From Rhynchopus euleeides (taxonomy: Eukaryota; Euglenozoa; Diplonemea; Diplonemida; Diplonemidae), in the NCBI GenBank assembly GCA_963210315.1, contig OY723274.1, positions 2,108,001 to 2,172,000 on the forward strand: 64,000 nt of DNA, in the 5' to 3' direction. This document shows positions 48,457 to 58,008 of this stretch, one piece after another. Every line of letters starts with the position of its first letter. Position 1 is the stretch's first letter. The notes beneath the pieces are model-generated. The model had not been told where the DNA came from and made no database searches. It saw only the letters and a program-made list of their open reading frames with translations. A program made the translations under genes and the position numbers.

Positions 48457-48996
48457 TATATCAAGTAAAAATACATGTATAATAGTTGACATGCAAGTAT
48501 TATACATGTATTTTTACTTGATATACATGTATTTTACATGTATATTTCAGGCATATACATGTATTATACATGCATAATAGTTGACATGCAAGTATTATAC
48601 ATGTATAATACATGTATTATACTTGTAGTTATACATGTATAATTTACAAGATCCCACCGTGTGTGTGTGTCATCCCCCCCCCCCCCCCCCCCTAGGCATG
48701 GGCCCCCAAACATATTTTTCATACACGGTGGACTCCAGCGGGGGTAGGGTAACCCTTTTCGGGAGTCTCAACTAGGGGGAGTCCAACTCCCGCTAGCGGG
48801 AGTATAGACTCCCGCTAGCGGGAGTCTATACTCCCGCTAGGGGGAGTCTGACTCCCCCTAGCGGGAGTCTTTTCACCTATTTTCACTCATTTTTCCCATG
48901 ATACCTATGCAATGTGGCACTCGTCACTGAAGTACAGCCACACCAAACGAAACGGACGTTTCCACCCATCCCAGCTCGCAGACCTGATTCACAAAA

Positions 48997-49377
48997 ATGG
49001 GGAAGACGACAACGAAGCCGGCAGCGAAGCCGGCGGCAAAGTCGATTAAGAAGAAGAAGAGCGCAGAGAGTCCCGAGGCTGCGGAGGCGACGAACATTGT
49101 GCATGATTTTTGCACGGCCTTCCCTGTTAAAAAAGGGGGCAGTGTGCTGACACTGGGATCCATTAGAAGGCTCCTAGCAACGGTGTTGAGCAAGGAGCTC
49201 CACCAGCACAGCACCCAGGTGGCCAACGCAATCATCGCCATGTCTTCCCTGACATGGATAAGTTCGCTGTCAGGGAAGTCGCAACGATGCGGAAGGAGGG
49301 CGCTCTCCGTCATATACAAGGTGGAGGCGAAGTATGGCAAGGTGCAGGATACAAACGTGTCGTCGGGGGCAGCCTGA
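48997..49377 (+). CDS. Basic protein with Lys/Ala tail, weakly histone-like, inside family 5
   Basis: 126 residues. Residues 1-25 are a Lys/Ala/Pro tail like those of histones. Residues ~48-80 (LTLGSIRRLLATVLSKELHQ, then HSTQVANAII) recall the end of histone H2B (LxxExxHA then AV). Near nt 49235 the reading frame becomes less protein-like, while an overlapping frame continues DKFAVREVATMRKEGALRHI and is open to 49550, suggesting a one-base frameshift. The histone resemblance is weak and by eye only. It lies just inside the left arm of a DNA transposon. Confidence 0.4.
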   Translation: MGKTTTKPAAKPAAKSIKKKKSAESPEAAEATNIVHDFCTAFPVKKGGSVLTLGSIRRLLATVLSKELHQHSTQVANAIIAMSSLTWISSLSGKSQRCGRRALSVIYKVEAKYGKVQDTNVSSGAA

Positions 49378-49642
49378 AGCCGCGAATGATCGCGACACGG
49401 GCGAACGGCTTGGCACCGTGGGTCTGGATAGATGCTGGAGTTCGGCCGGGTGAAACCGGAAGTCGCAGCAAAATTTGCCCCCCCAGATTTCTTCCTCAAA
49501 CCCACCCGTGGGCTGATCCGGCCTTGCACGGTGGACTCCAGCGGGGGTAGGGTACCACTACCGGGTTTAACCCTTTTCGGGAGTCTCAACTAGGGGGAGT
49601 CCAACTCCCGCTAGCGGGAGTATAGATCAGCAGTGGGCAACA

Positions 49643-49903
49643 ATGAGGCGATGCGGGGGGCGAGGGCACCGATGCTCACTGTGCGACATCCCAGAAGAAC
49701 GCTGGTATCAACAGGTGCATCGATACCCGCACCTGACTCTCTCTGAGATGAAAGAGGCTGGCTACCCCTCCCTCTTGGCAGGTGTGCTTCCCAATGCCCG
49801 CTACGTCACCCCAGCACTCCATGACTGCAAGGGGCTCGCCATGCGGCTGATCAGGGTACTGGATGACAGGGGTGGAGCTTGGGGGTTTTTTCGGGTCAGC
49901 TGA
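49643..49903 (+). pseudogene. Zinc-finger-like transposon protein fragment
   Basis: 86 codons, with HRCSLCDIPEERW (C-x2-C) followed by LPNARYVTPALHDCKGLAMRL. A C-x2-C then P-x-LH spacing is something I associate with uncharacterised eukaryotic transposon proteins, but I cannot name the family. It begins 18 nt after the broken left end at 49527-49625 and is probably a decayed fragment. Confidence 0.35.
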
Positions 49904-50127
49904 CCTGATTTTCTGCAGGCCCTCACAAAAAATCAGGTCAGGGGTAAAAAGAAAAAAAAATATAGATTTTCGGGAAACCGGAAAAGTTGGCTCCTCGCCT
50001 TGGGGCCTCAAGGTGACCAGGAGGCGTTTCGTGAGCAAAGTGACCCCAGCGACATGAGCACAGGCCTCAAACAGTCACAATAGAGGACAAATGAAGCTGC
50101 CCAACCCGTACCGTGCAACAGACGTTT

Positions 50128-50197
50128 ACTACCGTGGCCTCCGGTGGCTGGGGGGCTCCGCCCCCCAGACCCCCCTGTGGCATGTGCCTGTCTTGTA
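50128..50197 (+). repeat. Dispersed short repeat with GC hairpin, copy 1
   Basis: Consensus ACTACCGTGGCCTCCGGCGG, then a GGGGGGCTCCGCCCCCC-type hairpin, then CATGTG(C/T)(C/T)TGTCTTGTA. Further copies: 50289-50359 (+), 54995-55033 (+, truncated), 62901-62969 (-), 63058-63103 (-). Confidence 0.7.
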
Positions 50198-50288
50198 CCC
50201 AAGCCCTTTACATCAGGGAATCTCAGTATCCTCAGGAGGACGCAGCCAACTCACACAGAATCCGTACGCCCGCAAGTCACAGATGTTC

Positions 50289-50359
50289 ACTACCGTGGCC
50301 TCCGGCGGCTGGGAGCTCCGCCTCCCAGACCCCCCCTACGGCATGTGTTTGTCTTGTAA
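50289..50359 (+). repeat. Dispersed short repeat, copy 2
   Basis: Same order as copy 1; the hairpin is changed in compensating fashion to GGGAGCTCCGCCTCCC. Confidence 0.65.
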
Positions 50360-50581
50360 CCAAGTCCTTGCGCGTCCGGGGCTGCATATCGGTTCCGGTA
50401 CCTCGCGGGAGGCTGGGCCCGAGCACTGATCTCTGAGACGAACCGGGGGGGAACCCATAAGAAAAAATTGGCTGACCCGATCTGACCCGATCCAGCCCGC
50501 AACCCCATATTTCAAGCTCCACCCCTGCTGGATGAGACAACAAAAAAATATTCGACAAGACCTGTACAAACCTTGCACTGA

Positions 50582-51448
50582 ATGTGTCGCAGCATGGGAC
50601 AGGTGCTCAGTTCCGGAAGGTCGTGCTTGCCTGTCACAGGACACACCTACAAGGGCTTGTTCCGCTACCTCTTTGTCTCCCTTGCAGACCTCATGCATTT
50701 CCGGTATGCAGACATCCCCTGGCGCTTCTGGGGATGCAAGGATGAGTCAGCCCGGATTCCCTTCTTGCGTGCTCGGATCTCAGGGCATATATTTCACTGG
50801 TTGATGGAGCATGCCGAAAAGGGATCAACGCGCAATGCCTACGTACACAGTCTCCATCATTGGTGGGCTCCAGAAGATGCAGTGCCTCTGCAGAACAACG
50901 ACGAATTTGAAGAAGCAGAGAACGGACATCGCAAGAAAGATGCCGTTACAATCGCCAGCTCCGCAACTTACGAGAGAGATCTTGCGATGGCAGAAGAGAA
51001 GCGGCGCGCATCGGGCATGCCTTGGAAGGTTGCGCACCTGTCGCAGGACGGGATCCTCGGGTATAGAGAAGTCATCCTGTGTCCGTGTCTGCACACCCGA
51101 CACGCTCATAGATTGGCTGTGTATGTTCTTTGCACACAGTTGACACAGCTGCAGAAGGGGTTTGTGCACTGCAACACACAGGACTTCGTTGAACCCATCA
51201 GCGCGCCCTACTTCCTGTTCCGGTTCCCCGAAGGACACCGCAAATTATCGCTCTGCTTGTGCAAAATGCCAATCCCGCTGGGGGCGACTTTCACACCATT
51301 CGTGTCATCCGAGGCGACTTTGAGCACGCTTGACCAACGCGCACAGCAGGAGGGGGATGACAGTTCTGACGAAGAAGATGAGGCCTGCAGGATGGCTTGT
51401 CTTGCCCAAGGTGTAACACAACTACGACAGGCGATGGCCGCACTTTGA
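50582..51448 (+). CDS. Hypothetical protein of family 5 element
   Basis: 288 residues, ending ~160 bp before the right arm. It has mixed hydrophobic and charged composition, with ADIPWRFWGCKDESARIPFL and APYFLFRFPEGHRKLSL stretches and an acidic patch QQEGDDSSDEEDEA near the C-terminus. No catalytic triad or named domain is seen. The reading looks genuinely coding (codon and residue composition unlike the surrounding repeats), so it is a candidate for the element's own protein, perhaps a truncated transposase or accessory factor. Confidence 0.5.
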   Translation: MCRSMGQVLSSGRSCLPVTGHTYKGLFRYLFVSLADLMHFRYADIPWRFWGCKDESARIPFLRARISGHIFHWLMEHAEKGSTRNAYVHSLHHWWAPEDAVPLQNNDEFEEAENGHRKKDAVTIASSATYERDLAMAEEKRRASGMPWKVAHLSQDGILGYREVILCPCLHTRHAHRLAVYVLCTQLTQLQKGFVHCNTQDFVEPISAPYFLFRFPEGHRKLSLCLCKMPIPLGATFTPFVSSEATLSTLDQRAQQEGDDSSDEEDEACRMACLAQGVTQLRQAMAAL

Positions 51449-52214
51449 CACCTCAAATTCTAACCGCTCACCTCCGCAGGTGTAGCCGCTACCAGGAGGA
51501 TAGGTAGGTAGTCCAGAGTCCGGGGAAACTGACAGAAGCAAAACAAGCCCCTCCCCATCCCTCTTCCACCATGATTTTACCCCCCACGCCAGTAGACTGT
51601 AACTATATCATGGGAAAAATGGATGAAAATAGGTGAAAAGACTCCCGCTAGGGGGAGTCAGACTCCCCCTAGCGGGAGTATAGACTCCCGCTAGCGGGAG
51701 TCTTTGACACCCGCTCAGACTCCCGCTCCCAGACTCCCGCTAGGGCCGCTGGAGTCCACCGTGTAAACATATATTTTTGCCAAAAATATGTTTCATTTTC
51801 GCATAAAAAAATATTTTTATATTTTTCGAAAATATTTCCAAAATATTTTTATATTTTGGAAATATTTTGAAAATATTCCAAACATAAAAAAATATGTTGA
51901 AAATATGCTATTGAAGCAACCAAGCCCCCCGTTTTTGGAGTTATGTACGAGCAATCTGTCACCAGTGTGGTCCTCGCTGGCTAAGTGGATGTCCAGAGGC
52001 TGTGCCATTTTTGGCGTGTCGTTTGATGTGTGTGATCTTTTCATGTGTGTTTCTTTCGCTTTCTTCTTTTCGTTTCTTGTCTTGCTTGTCTCTTGTACCT
52101 TGTATTCTGTACCAACTAGCCCAGACAAACAACAGCTGCAAAGATTCTCGGTCCGGATGTCCCCCAAAAAAAAAAAAAAGAAAATATTCCAAACATAAAA
52201 AAATATTTTCAAAA

Positions 52215-52323
52215 GGGGGCCCTCGCTACCAAGTGTGACTGAGTGAGAAAAAGTGAGAAGTCAGCCATGTTTGGCTGACAACTGACGACTCGTGACTCAC
52301 AGTGACTCGTAGCGAGGGCCCCC
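52215..52323. repeat. 109-bp inverted-repeat element
   Basis: Perfect 15-bp ends GGGGGCCCTCGCTAC / GTAGCGAGGGCCCCC, with TGACTGAGTGAG-type internal repeats. Sits within the AT-rich block right of family 5. Confidence 0.65.
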
Positions 52324-52360
52324 AAAATATAAAAATATGTTGGAAAAAACCTTCCTAATC

Positions 52361-54600
52361 CGGCGATTTATAGGGGGACCCTTTTCGAATTTTTTTTGGG
52401 GAAGGGGTAAATTGAACGTTTTTGGCCATTTGAAGCCACTGCGAGCATTCCCGGGCCTCGGAAATCAGATTTTTGCCCCTGAAATGCGGTACCGGTCCGG
52501 ACGAAAATCCGAAAAATTCGCGCCAAAAAATGACCCCCAAAGCTGCGGTCTGGGTCCAAAGGATTTGTGCCAAGGGCCGTTATGGACACCCCGTAAACCC
52601 TTCTGGGACATAGTGTCATAACGGCCGTCATGGAGGGAGTGGATTTTCTGAGAATTCACTACCTCAGTTCCCGCTACCGAAATATAAAAACGGCCGTTTT
52701 CATGTTTTGTTGGCGAAAAAACGGCCGTTTTTTCCCCCCTCCTATTTTCCTTTGGAGATTCGCCTCCTGCTTACCGTACCGAGCTGAGGAAACACACTTG
52801 ACAACTCCCTGTTGCCTGCACATGTCATTGGGCACTGCGATTCTCTGTCGACTGTACAAAGAAAAATGGCTTCCGCCCTGCCTGTCGCTCGACAAGCAGC
52901 AGACACCCGAGAGCAGAGAGGAGTGTAGCAGCCCGGTTCGCCCCCGGGTTGTCCCAGAAATCCAGCACACCCTCGGAACGTGGTGGCCTAGTCGTAGATC
53001 ACCCAGGCCCTGCTCGTGACCTCCCCGAAACAGAGGGGAGGTGGCACCGGAGTTCTGACACCCCTACGACTCATGCGGCCGTACGCGCTCGGGCACAGAC
53101 GGCGGACCGCAAACCAGAAGGACTTCCCTGATTCCGTGCCGTCCCACCTCCTGCGCATGCGGTCGCCAGCCCAGGCCAGCTCCCCTGCCAGGGGCACTGG
53201 GGGGTCGTACTTCCCCACCTCAGACACTTTCTCGATGACATTCTCAATGTCGGTGTACACTGCGTCGACAGGGGCACGCCGTTGGCACACCCAGCTGCGC
53301 ATCGCAGTACTTCTGGAGCAGCGATGCGAGGGGTGCCGTCAGGCGGACGGCGGCCTGCAGGTGGGACTCGAGCCCAGCGATTTCGTGGGCATCTCTGCCA
53401 ACCGCAGAAGCGACGCACACGTAGCAGGGCCGCTGTCCTGCAGCGGGCCCGGAAGATTGATAAATGCCCGGGGACGTGGTGCAAGGTGCAGACCCACTCA
53501 AGCGGTGCAGGTAGTGTGTGTCGGAGAGAAGCGGGATCGCACGGCCGGTGGTGCCGTCTTGCTCGCCTGCTTCTCCCTCTCAGCTGCGTCAGAGATGTGG
53601 CACAGCACATCCTTCAGCGCCAGTGCGGTCGTGAACCCATCCAGCTGGTGCTGCATATTGCCCGGGATGATCGCCCGTGCCTTCGGGAATAAATCAGCGA
53701 AGGCGGTGTCCTTCTCATCTGGGGTGCTGTCGCCGAGATCAAGGGAAAGCTCTGTCGGAAGAACCCTGATGCCAGTGAGCGACACCTGCCCACCTCTGCC
53801 TGCACGGTCATCCACGACACACGTGCCTAGATTGGCCGCAACCATGTTCAGCCCCTCCTCGGGACACACTTCTTGACAGCATCATGCACCATGCCAGCCG
53901 GTGATGTGGTGAACAACGCACCCCGGGCGATCCGAAGTTGCAAGCCTGCCACTGAGGGTATCGCACTCCGACAGCGCCAGCTGTTTCCCTGGCTCTGCAC
54001 TTTCAACGCTGCGTTCTTCTTCTTCTTGATATGTCGCGGTCCGTCAAAGTGGTCCACGAAGTCTGAACTCTTCGCATCATACTTGAAGGCGCGCTCACAA
54101 TGCTTGCTGCAGGGTATCCCTTGCAGTGGGGAGGCACTCCTGGTGGTGGGATCTCGCCTGCTGACCCACGCCCCATACAAAATTCCCAGGTAAAAAAAAC
54201 GGCCGTTTTTTAAAATGCTGAAAATCAGCGGCCGTTTTTGCAAGTCCACGAAATACAAGGGATTTTTTAAAACGGCCGCTATGCAACCATGCTGGGACCA
54301 AAAAGTGCACGAAAGGGGTTAAAACGGCCTAATGGGGGTCTTCGCTCCATCCGCCAAAAAAAACCAAAAAAAACCGGAAAAAACCCGTGAAAAAGTCGGA
54401 AAAAAAGAGTGTGGGGAGTTGGGTCCAGTTTAGCAAAGTGAGCATATTTTTCGAAAATTGAAAAATTGGGGACACCAAAAGTCCCCAGAAAAATCTTCGA
54501 CTTGGCCCGCAGAGTGATTTTTTTTGGTGAAAAACGATTTCAACAGTTGTCCAACAGTTGCTGTACAAGACGGCACACCGTTCTCTGCGCATGGGCTGCT
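52361..54600. repeat. Region of AACGGCCGTTTT repeats around a decayed element
   Basis: The motif AAAACGGCCGTTTT and its variants occur near 52610-52735 and again at 54195-54330, bracketing ~1.5 kb with fragmentary minus-strand frames. The stretch TATAGGGGGACCCTTTTCGA at 52370 is also found at 5561, so parts of this are dispersed. Confidence 0.5.
53848..54258 (-). pseudogene. Possible BED-type zinc-finger transposon protein remnant
   Basis: A 136-codon minus-strand frame with IPCSKHCERAFKYDAKSSDF followed by VDHFDGPRHIKKKK, a C-x3-C ... H-x5-H pattern like BED fingers of hAT-type transposases (C-x2-C is usual). Downstream, the 53498-53869 minus frame (ANLGTCVVDDRAGRGGQVSL onward) looks like a continuation after a frameshift. 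No DDE motif is seen. Its position between AACGGCCG repeats fits a dead DNA transposon. Confidence 0.35.
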
Positions 54601-55990
54601 GCACGTGAATCATTTGGATGTCCGAGGGGCTATCGGAACGAGGAGGGCCACGAGCCTGAACTACCCGCCAGCAGTGATCCCGTGCCAGGGCTGGCAGGGG
54701 GCCGCGGCCCCACCTCCCTTTTTCTGTAATTGTTTGGGAGGGTGGGCCGCCAGGGGTGGCATGGCCCTACCCTCGGCCCTACCTCCCGGGTCAGATTTTG
54801 GGGCTTTTGGGTTCGGCCTTGTGGCCGAGTTTTCATGCGCCGCAGCGTATGAAAACCCAACGGCATGCTGGGGGCTTGATGGTGTTCATCGAAACGCACC
54901 TCATCATGCCCCAAGCGAAGGACCATCCCCGCCTGGAATGTGCAACAGCACCAACCGGTGTGGGGACTAGCCTTCGAAGACTTTCAGGATGTTCACTACC
55001 GTGGCCTCCGGCGGCTGGGGGGCTGGATTCCTGATTTTTGATCCAGCAGGACGACCAAAGGCAGCAACATCCGGTGCCTCTCGAATTGGGTGAAAATGTT
55101 CTGTGGCCGTGCATTCGATCCTGTTTGCATCATACCACGGGAAGTCGGGGCGGGGTTGGGCTGCACTTTTTTTCTCGCGAGCTCGGCCACCCTGTGCCCG
55201 ACCTCTTTTTTAGTTTGCCCAACCCCCAGCGAGATCACTGGCAGCCAGACCTTGTTCAACATAAACAGCAGACAAGAGAGCAGCATGGAGTGTGGGGCAG
55301 CTGCCGTGCTCCCACAAAAACATCGCACCTCTCGCGCTGCCTACACGAAAGGGACGGGTAACCTGCAGGTCACCCACAGCAGCCTACTGCCTACGTTCTA
55401 TACAAGATCGGCGCCGACCACACGAAAGGTTGTTCGATCTGCGGCGCAAGAAGAAGCTCCGGTGGGAACAGAACTGAGCGGCAACAGGATGCAATGCAGG
55501 CCCACATCCGTTGCCCTGCGGCAAGAGCAGTCACATCGATTTCGTTGACAGGGCCTGCCCACTGGTGTGTGACGGGGTGACCTGCAGATGGTGAGCTGGC
55601 CCACGGGAGAACACCTGGGACGGGGGATGGCTGCGACTGGGCAATACCTAACTCGTCATGATGCAGGACTGCGAACAATTGGTCCAAGAGAGCAAGTATG
55701 GCTCCCGCTCAGCTCTCACTGAAGCTGAACCAGATGCAAGTGGTGGGAGGAGGAGGGGGTCCCAGGGGAGGACACACCGGGCGGCAACCCACGAGGACTG
55801 GCCCGTCCCAGTCGACAGAAGAACAAAGCAGGAACACGGACTCACATGAAACGACATACTGAAGTGTGGGAGGAGGAGGCGAGCACAAAAGGGCGTCGGC
55901 TACCGCACGCCCTTTGAGCGCAGCCGACGACGACCGAACCGGCCACCGGCCGGGAGGTGCGTGTGGCGTGGGGGGTCCGGGGGGCGAAGC
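54600..55990. other. Repeat-region spacer, no gene
   Basis: Contains a truncated copy of the dispersed short repeat (54995-55033). A short frame reading GCSICGARRSSGG near 55430 has a lone C-x2-C, too little to call. Confidence 0.4.
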
Positions 55991-55997
55991 CCCCCGG

Positions 55998-56740
55998 AAA
56001 AAAATTTGGGGTTTTTTGGCCTATTTTTGGCCATTTTCCGCTGCATTTGTTTGATTTTGGGTCGGGAAAGGTATGGCCAGGAAGTGGGAAAAATTGAGGA
56101 AAAAGTCGGAAATTTTCAGGTTTGCCCATATAAACCATGGGTCACAGATTCCGATTTTTGGGTCAGACTCCAAGTTTGACACAAGGGAAAATAGGCAAAA
56201 TTTTTCACCTATTTTTGGTCACCTAAGGGGGGGGGCTTCGCTCCGGGTCACTGACCCAAGCTGACCCAGATTGACCCGGAGCGAAGCCCCCCATTTTCCT
56301 AAGGTGAAAAACCCCAGGGTGACCCAAATTGACCCAAATTGACCCGGAGCGAAGACCCCCATGTTCGTTCCCATAGGAAAAATTTTGGGGTTTTTTGGCC
56401 TATTTTTGGCCATTTTCCGCTGCATTTGTTTGATTTTGGGTCGGGAAAGGTATGGCCAGGAAGTGGGAAAAATTGAGGAAAAAGTCGGAAATTTTCAGGT
56501 TTGCCCATATAAACCATGGGTCACAGATTCCGATTTTTGGGTCAGACTCCAAGTTTGACACAAGGGAAAATAGGCAAAATTTTTCACCTATTTTTGGTCA
56601 CCTAAGGGGGGGGGCTTCGCTCCGGGTCACTGACCCAAGCTGACCCAGATTGACCCGGAGCGAAGCCCCCCATTTTCCTAAGGTGAAAAACCCCAGGGTG
56701 ACCCAAATTGACCCGGAGCGAAGACCCCCAATTCGTTGAT
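55998..56740. repeat. 379-bp tandem duplication
   Basis: The unit starting near 55998 (TTTTTTGGCCTATTTTTGGC) is repeated 379 bp downstream almost unchanged, including GGTATGGCCAGGAAGTGGGA at 56068 and 56447. Each unit ends with inverted GGGGGGCTTCGCTCCGGGTC / GACCCGGAGCGAAGCCCCCC hairpins. Confidence 0.85.
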
Positions 56741-56968
56741 TTGTTGCATTTCCCAGCCAAAAATCGATTTTTTGGCTTGGCGAGTAGTTGGCGAAAATCG
56801 CGAAAAATCCCAAAAATATCGATTTTTCACAGAGGCCCAAAAACGTGTTCCTGGGTGGAAAATGGGACCAAAAACCGGGTTCTGGCCATTTCTGGGTGGT
56901 TTTTCGGGGTTTCCAGACAATGTTCGCCATTTTTCTGCCCGAAACCCCAGCCTGCTTGCATACACGTT

Positions 56969-57126
56969 AAGTCGAATAAATTAGACATAAGCAGAAGAGC
57001 AACATCATCATGTTCGTGAGAATGTCACTCCCCAAGCGGAGGCCGAGGGTGACATTCTCTCGGGGTACCCTAGGTAAGTCTAATAAACTAGACATAACCA
57101 GAAGACCAACATCATCATGTTCGTGC
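56969..57126. repeat. Direct repeat of ~45 bp, 106 bp apart
   Basis: AAGTC(G/T)AATAAA(T/C)TAGACATAA with the ACATCATCATGTTCGTG end occurs at 56969 and 57075, separated by a GAGAATGTCACTCC ... GGGTGACATTCTC hairpin. Confidence 0.6.
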
Positions 57127-57711
57127 TAGCACTTTGTGCGCCAAAAAACAGGTTACGCTCTTCATTTGGCTGCGTTCAACGAAAAAAAGACACTTCTTTC
57201 TGGAGTTTAGCTAGCACGATTCAGTTGGTCAAATCATTTGTCTGGTTTCTTCTGCCCCCCACCCCCGTGCAAGGTCATGTGCCCCATCCCATCGCTTGTT
57301 GTCTTGATTGCAGGGCTCCGCACTTTTTTGCTGTGCATGCTTGCGCTTCTCGCCTCCACACACCACCCTGGGGGGAGGGACAGAGGGCGGAGGGGGCTAC
57401 ACACTTACACAACCGATTCGGTCAAACAATGCCACGTCATCCCCATTGGGGTCCTGGACCGCGGCGTCTCTCCCAGCGAATTGGTGTCGTCATCAGGCAG
57501 GCTAAGTAGTTGTCTACACAGGACATTGGTTTTAAGGGGGTCTGAGTTCTGCGGAACTGGCTTCAAGGGACGCCCCCTCGTAATGACTGGGTGGATGGAG
57601 CCAAGTAATACCAGGTGGTCGGACACCGGAACTCTCGGCATTTATTAGTCGCGGGAACTGTGTCCGTGTGGTCGGGTGTGACCCCTTCCGATTCCACTGA
57701 TTCCACTCTTA
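57127..57711. other. Repeat-region spacer, no gene
   Basis: Nothing supported as coding. Ends at a truncated family 2 element. Confidence 0.4.
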
Positions 57712-57890
57712 CAGAGTCCCTGACGGGACCTACTCGTGCACTTTTCGCGCGATTCCTGACGCAAGCCGTCCTCACCACCGAGTCCCCAACTGGCCCTGTA
57801 AATATTTTGGAACGTAAATATTATGGAACGGACCGGCCAAAAATGGGCCCGTTCCATAATATTTACGTTCCATAATATTTACGTATACGG
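57712..57890. mobile_element. Family 2 element, 5'-truncated copy
   Basis: 179 bp matching the right half of family 2 (from AGAGTCCCTGACGGGACCTA to the CGTATACGG end, then TA). It is the only family 2 sequence here not inside family 1, and it lacks its left half. Confidence 0.8.
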
Positions 57891-58008
57891 TATTTTAAAA
57901 TATTTTTTGGCAAAAATATTTTTGAAAATATTTTTTGAAAGTTGCAAACATAAAAAAATATTCTGGAATATTCTGGCCCAAAACATATGTTTGGGGCACT
58001 ATGCCTAG

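Larger units (their letters stand above)
45671..48661. mobile_element. Family 1 AT-rich inverted-repeat element, copy c (hosts four nested elements)
   Basis: CACGGTGGGATC ... GATCCCACCGTG ends with TG on both sides. The ~680 bp of palindromic TACATGTA body is split by two family 2 elements (45717-46062, 46124-46468) and two family 3 elements (46524-47333, 47647-48456), all at TA sites. Confidence 0.88.
48724..51763. mobile_element. Family 5 DNA transposon (CACGGTGGACTCC ends) with ORFs
   Basis: About 3 kb with inverted arms 48724-48905 and 51606-51763, and TA on both sides. The arms are full of palindromic ACTCCCGCTAGCGGGAGT units and end internally at CATGATA. The outer 8 bp, CACGGTGG, equal those of family 1. 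A second left end starts at 49527 and breaks off near 49625 with no partner, so a second copy or a rearrangement lies inside. Three ORFs inside are described separately. Confidence 0.75.
48696..58004. mobile_element. Outer composite with GCAT...GGCCCC AAACATAT ends, CTAG-flanked
   Basis: The left end GCATGGGCCCCCAAACATAT and the right end (reverse complement GCATAGTGCCCCAAACATAT) match at 17 of 20 positions. Each abuts a CTAG (48692-48695 and 58005-58008). Next to the ends lie AT-rich blocks of AAATATTTTT repeats (51764-52210, 57891-57990). If this is one element, it has been filled by many later insertions; the pairing over 9.3 kb is an inference. Confidence 0.45.
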
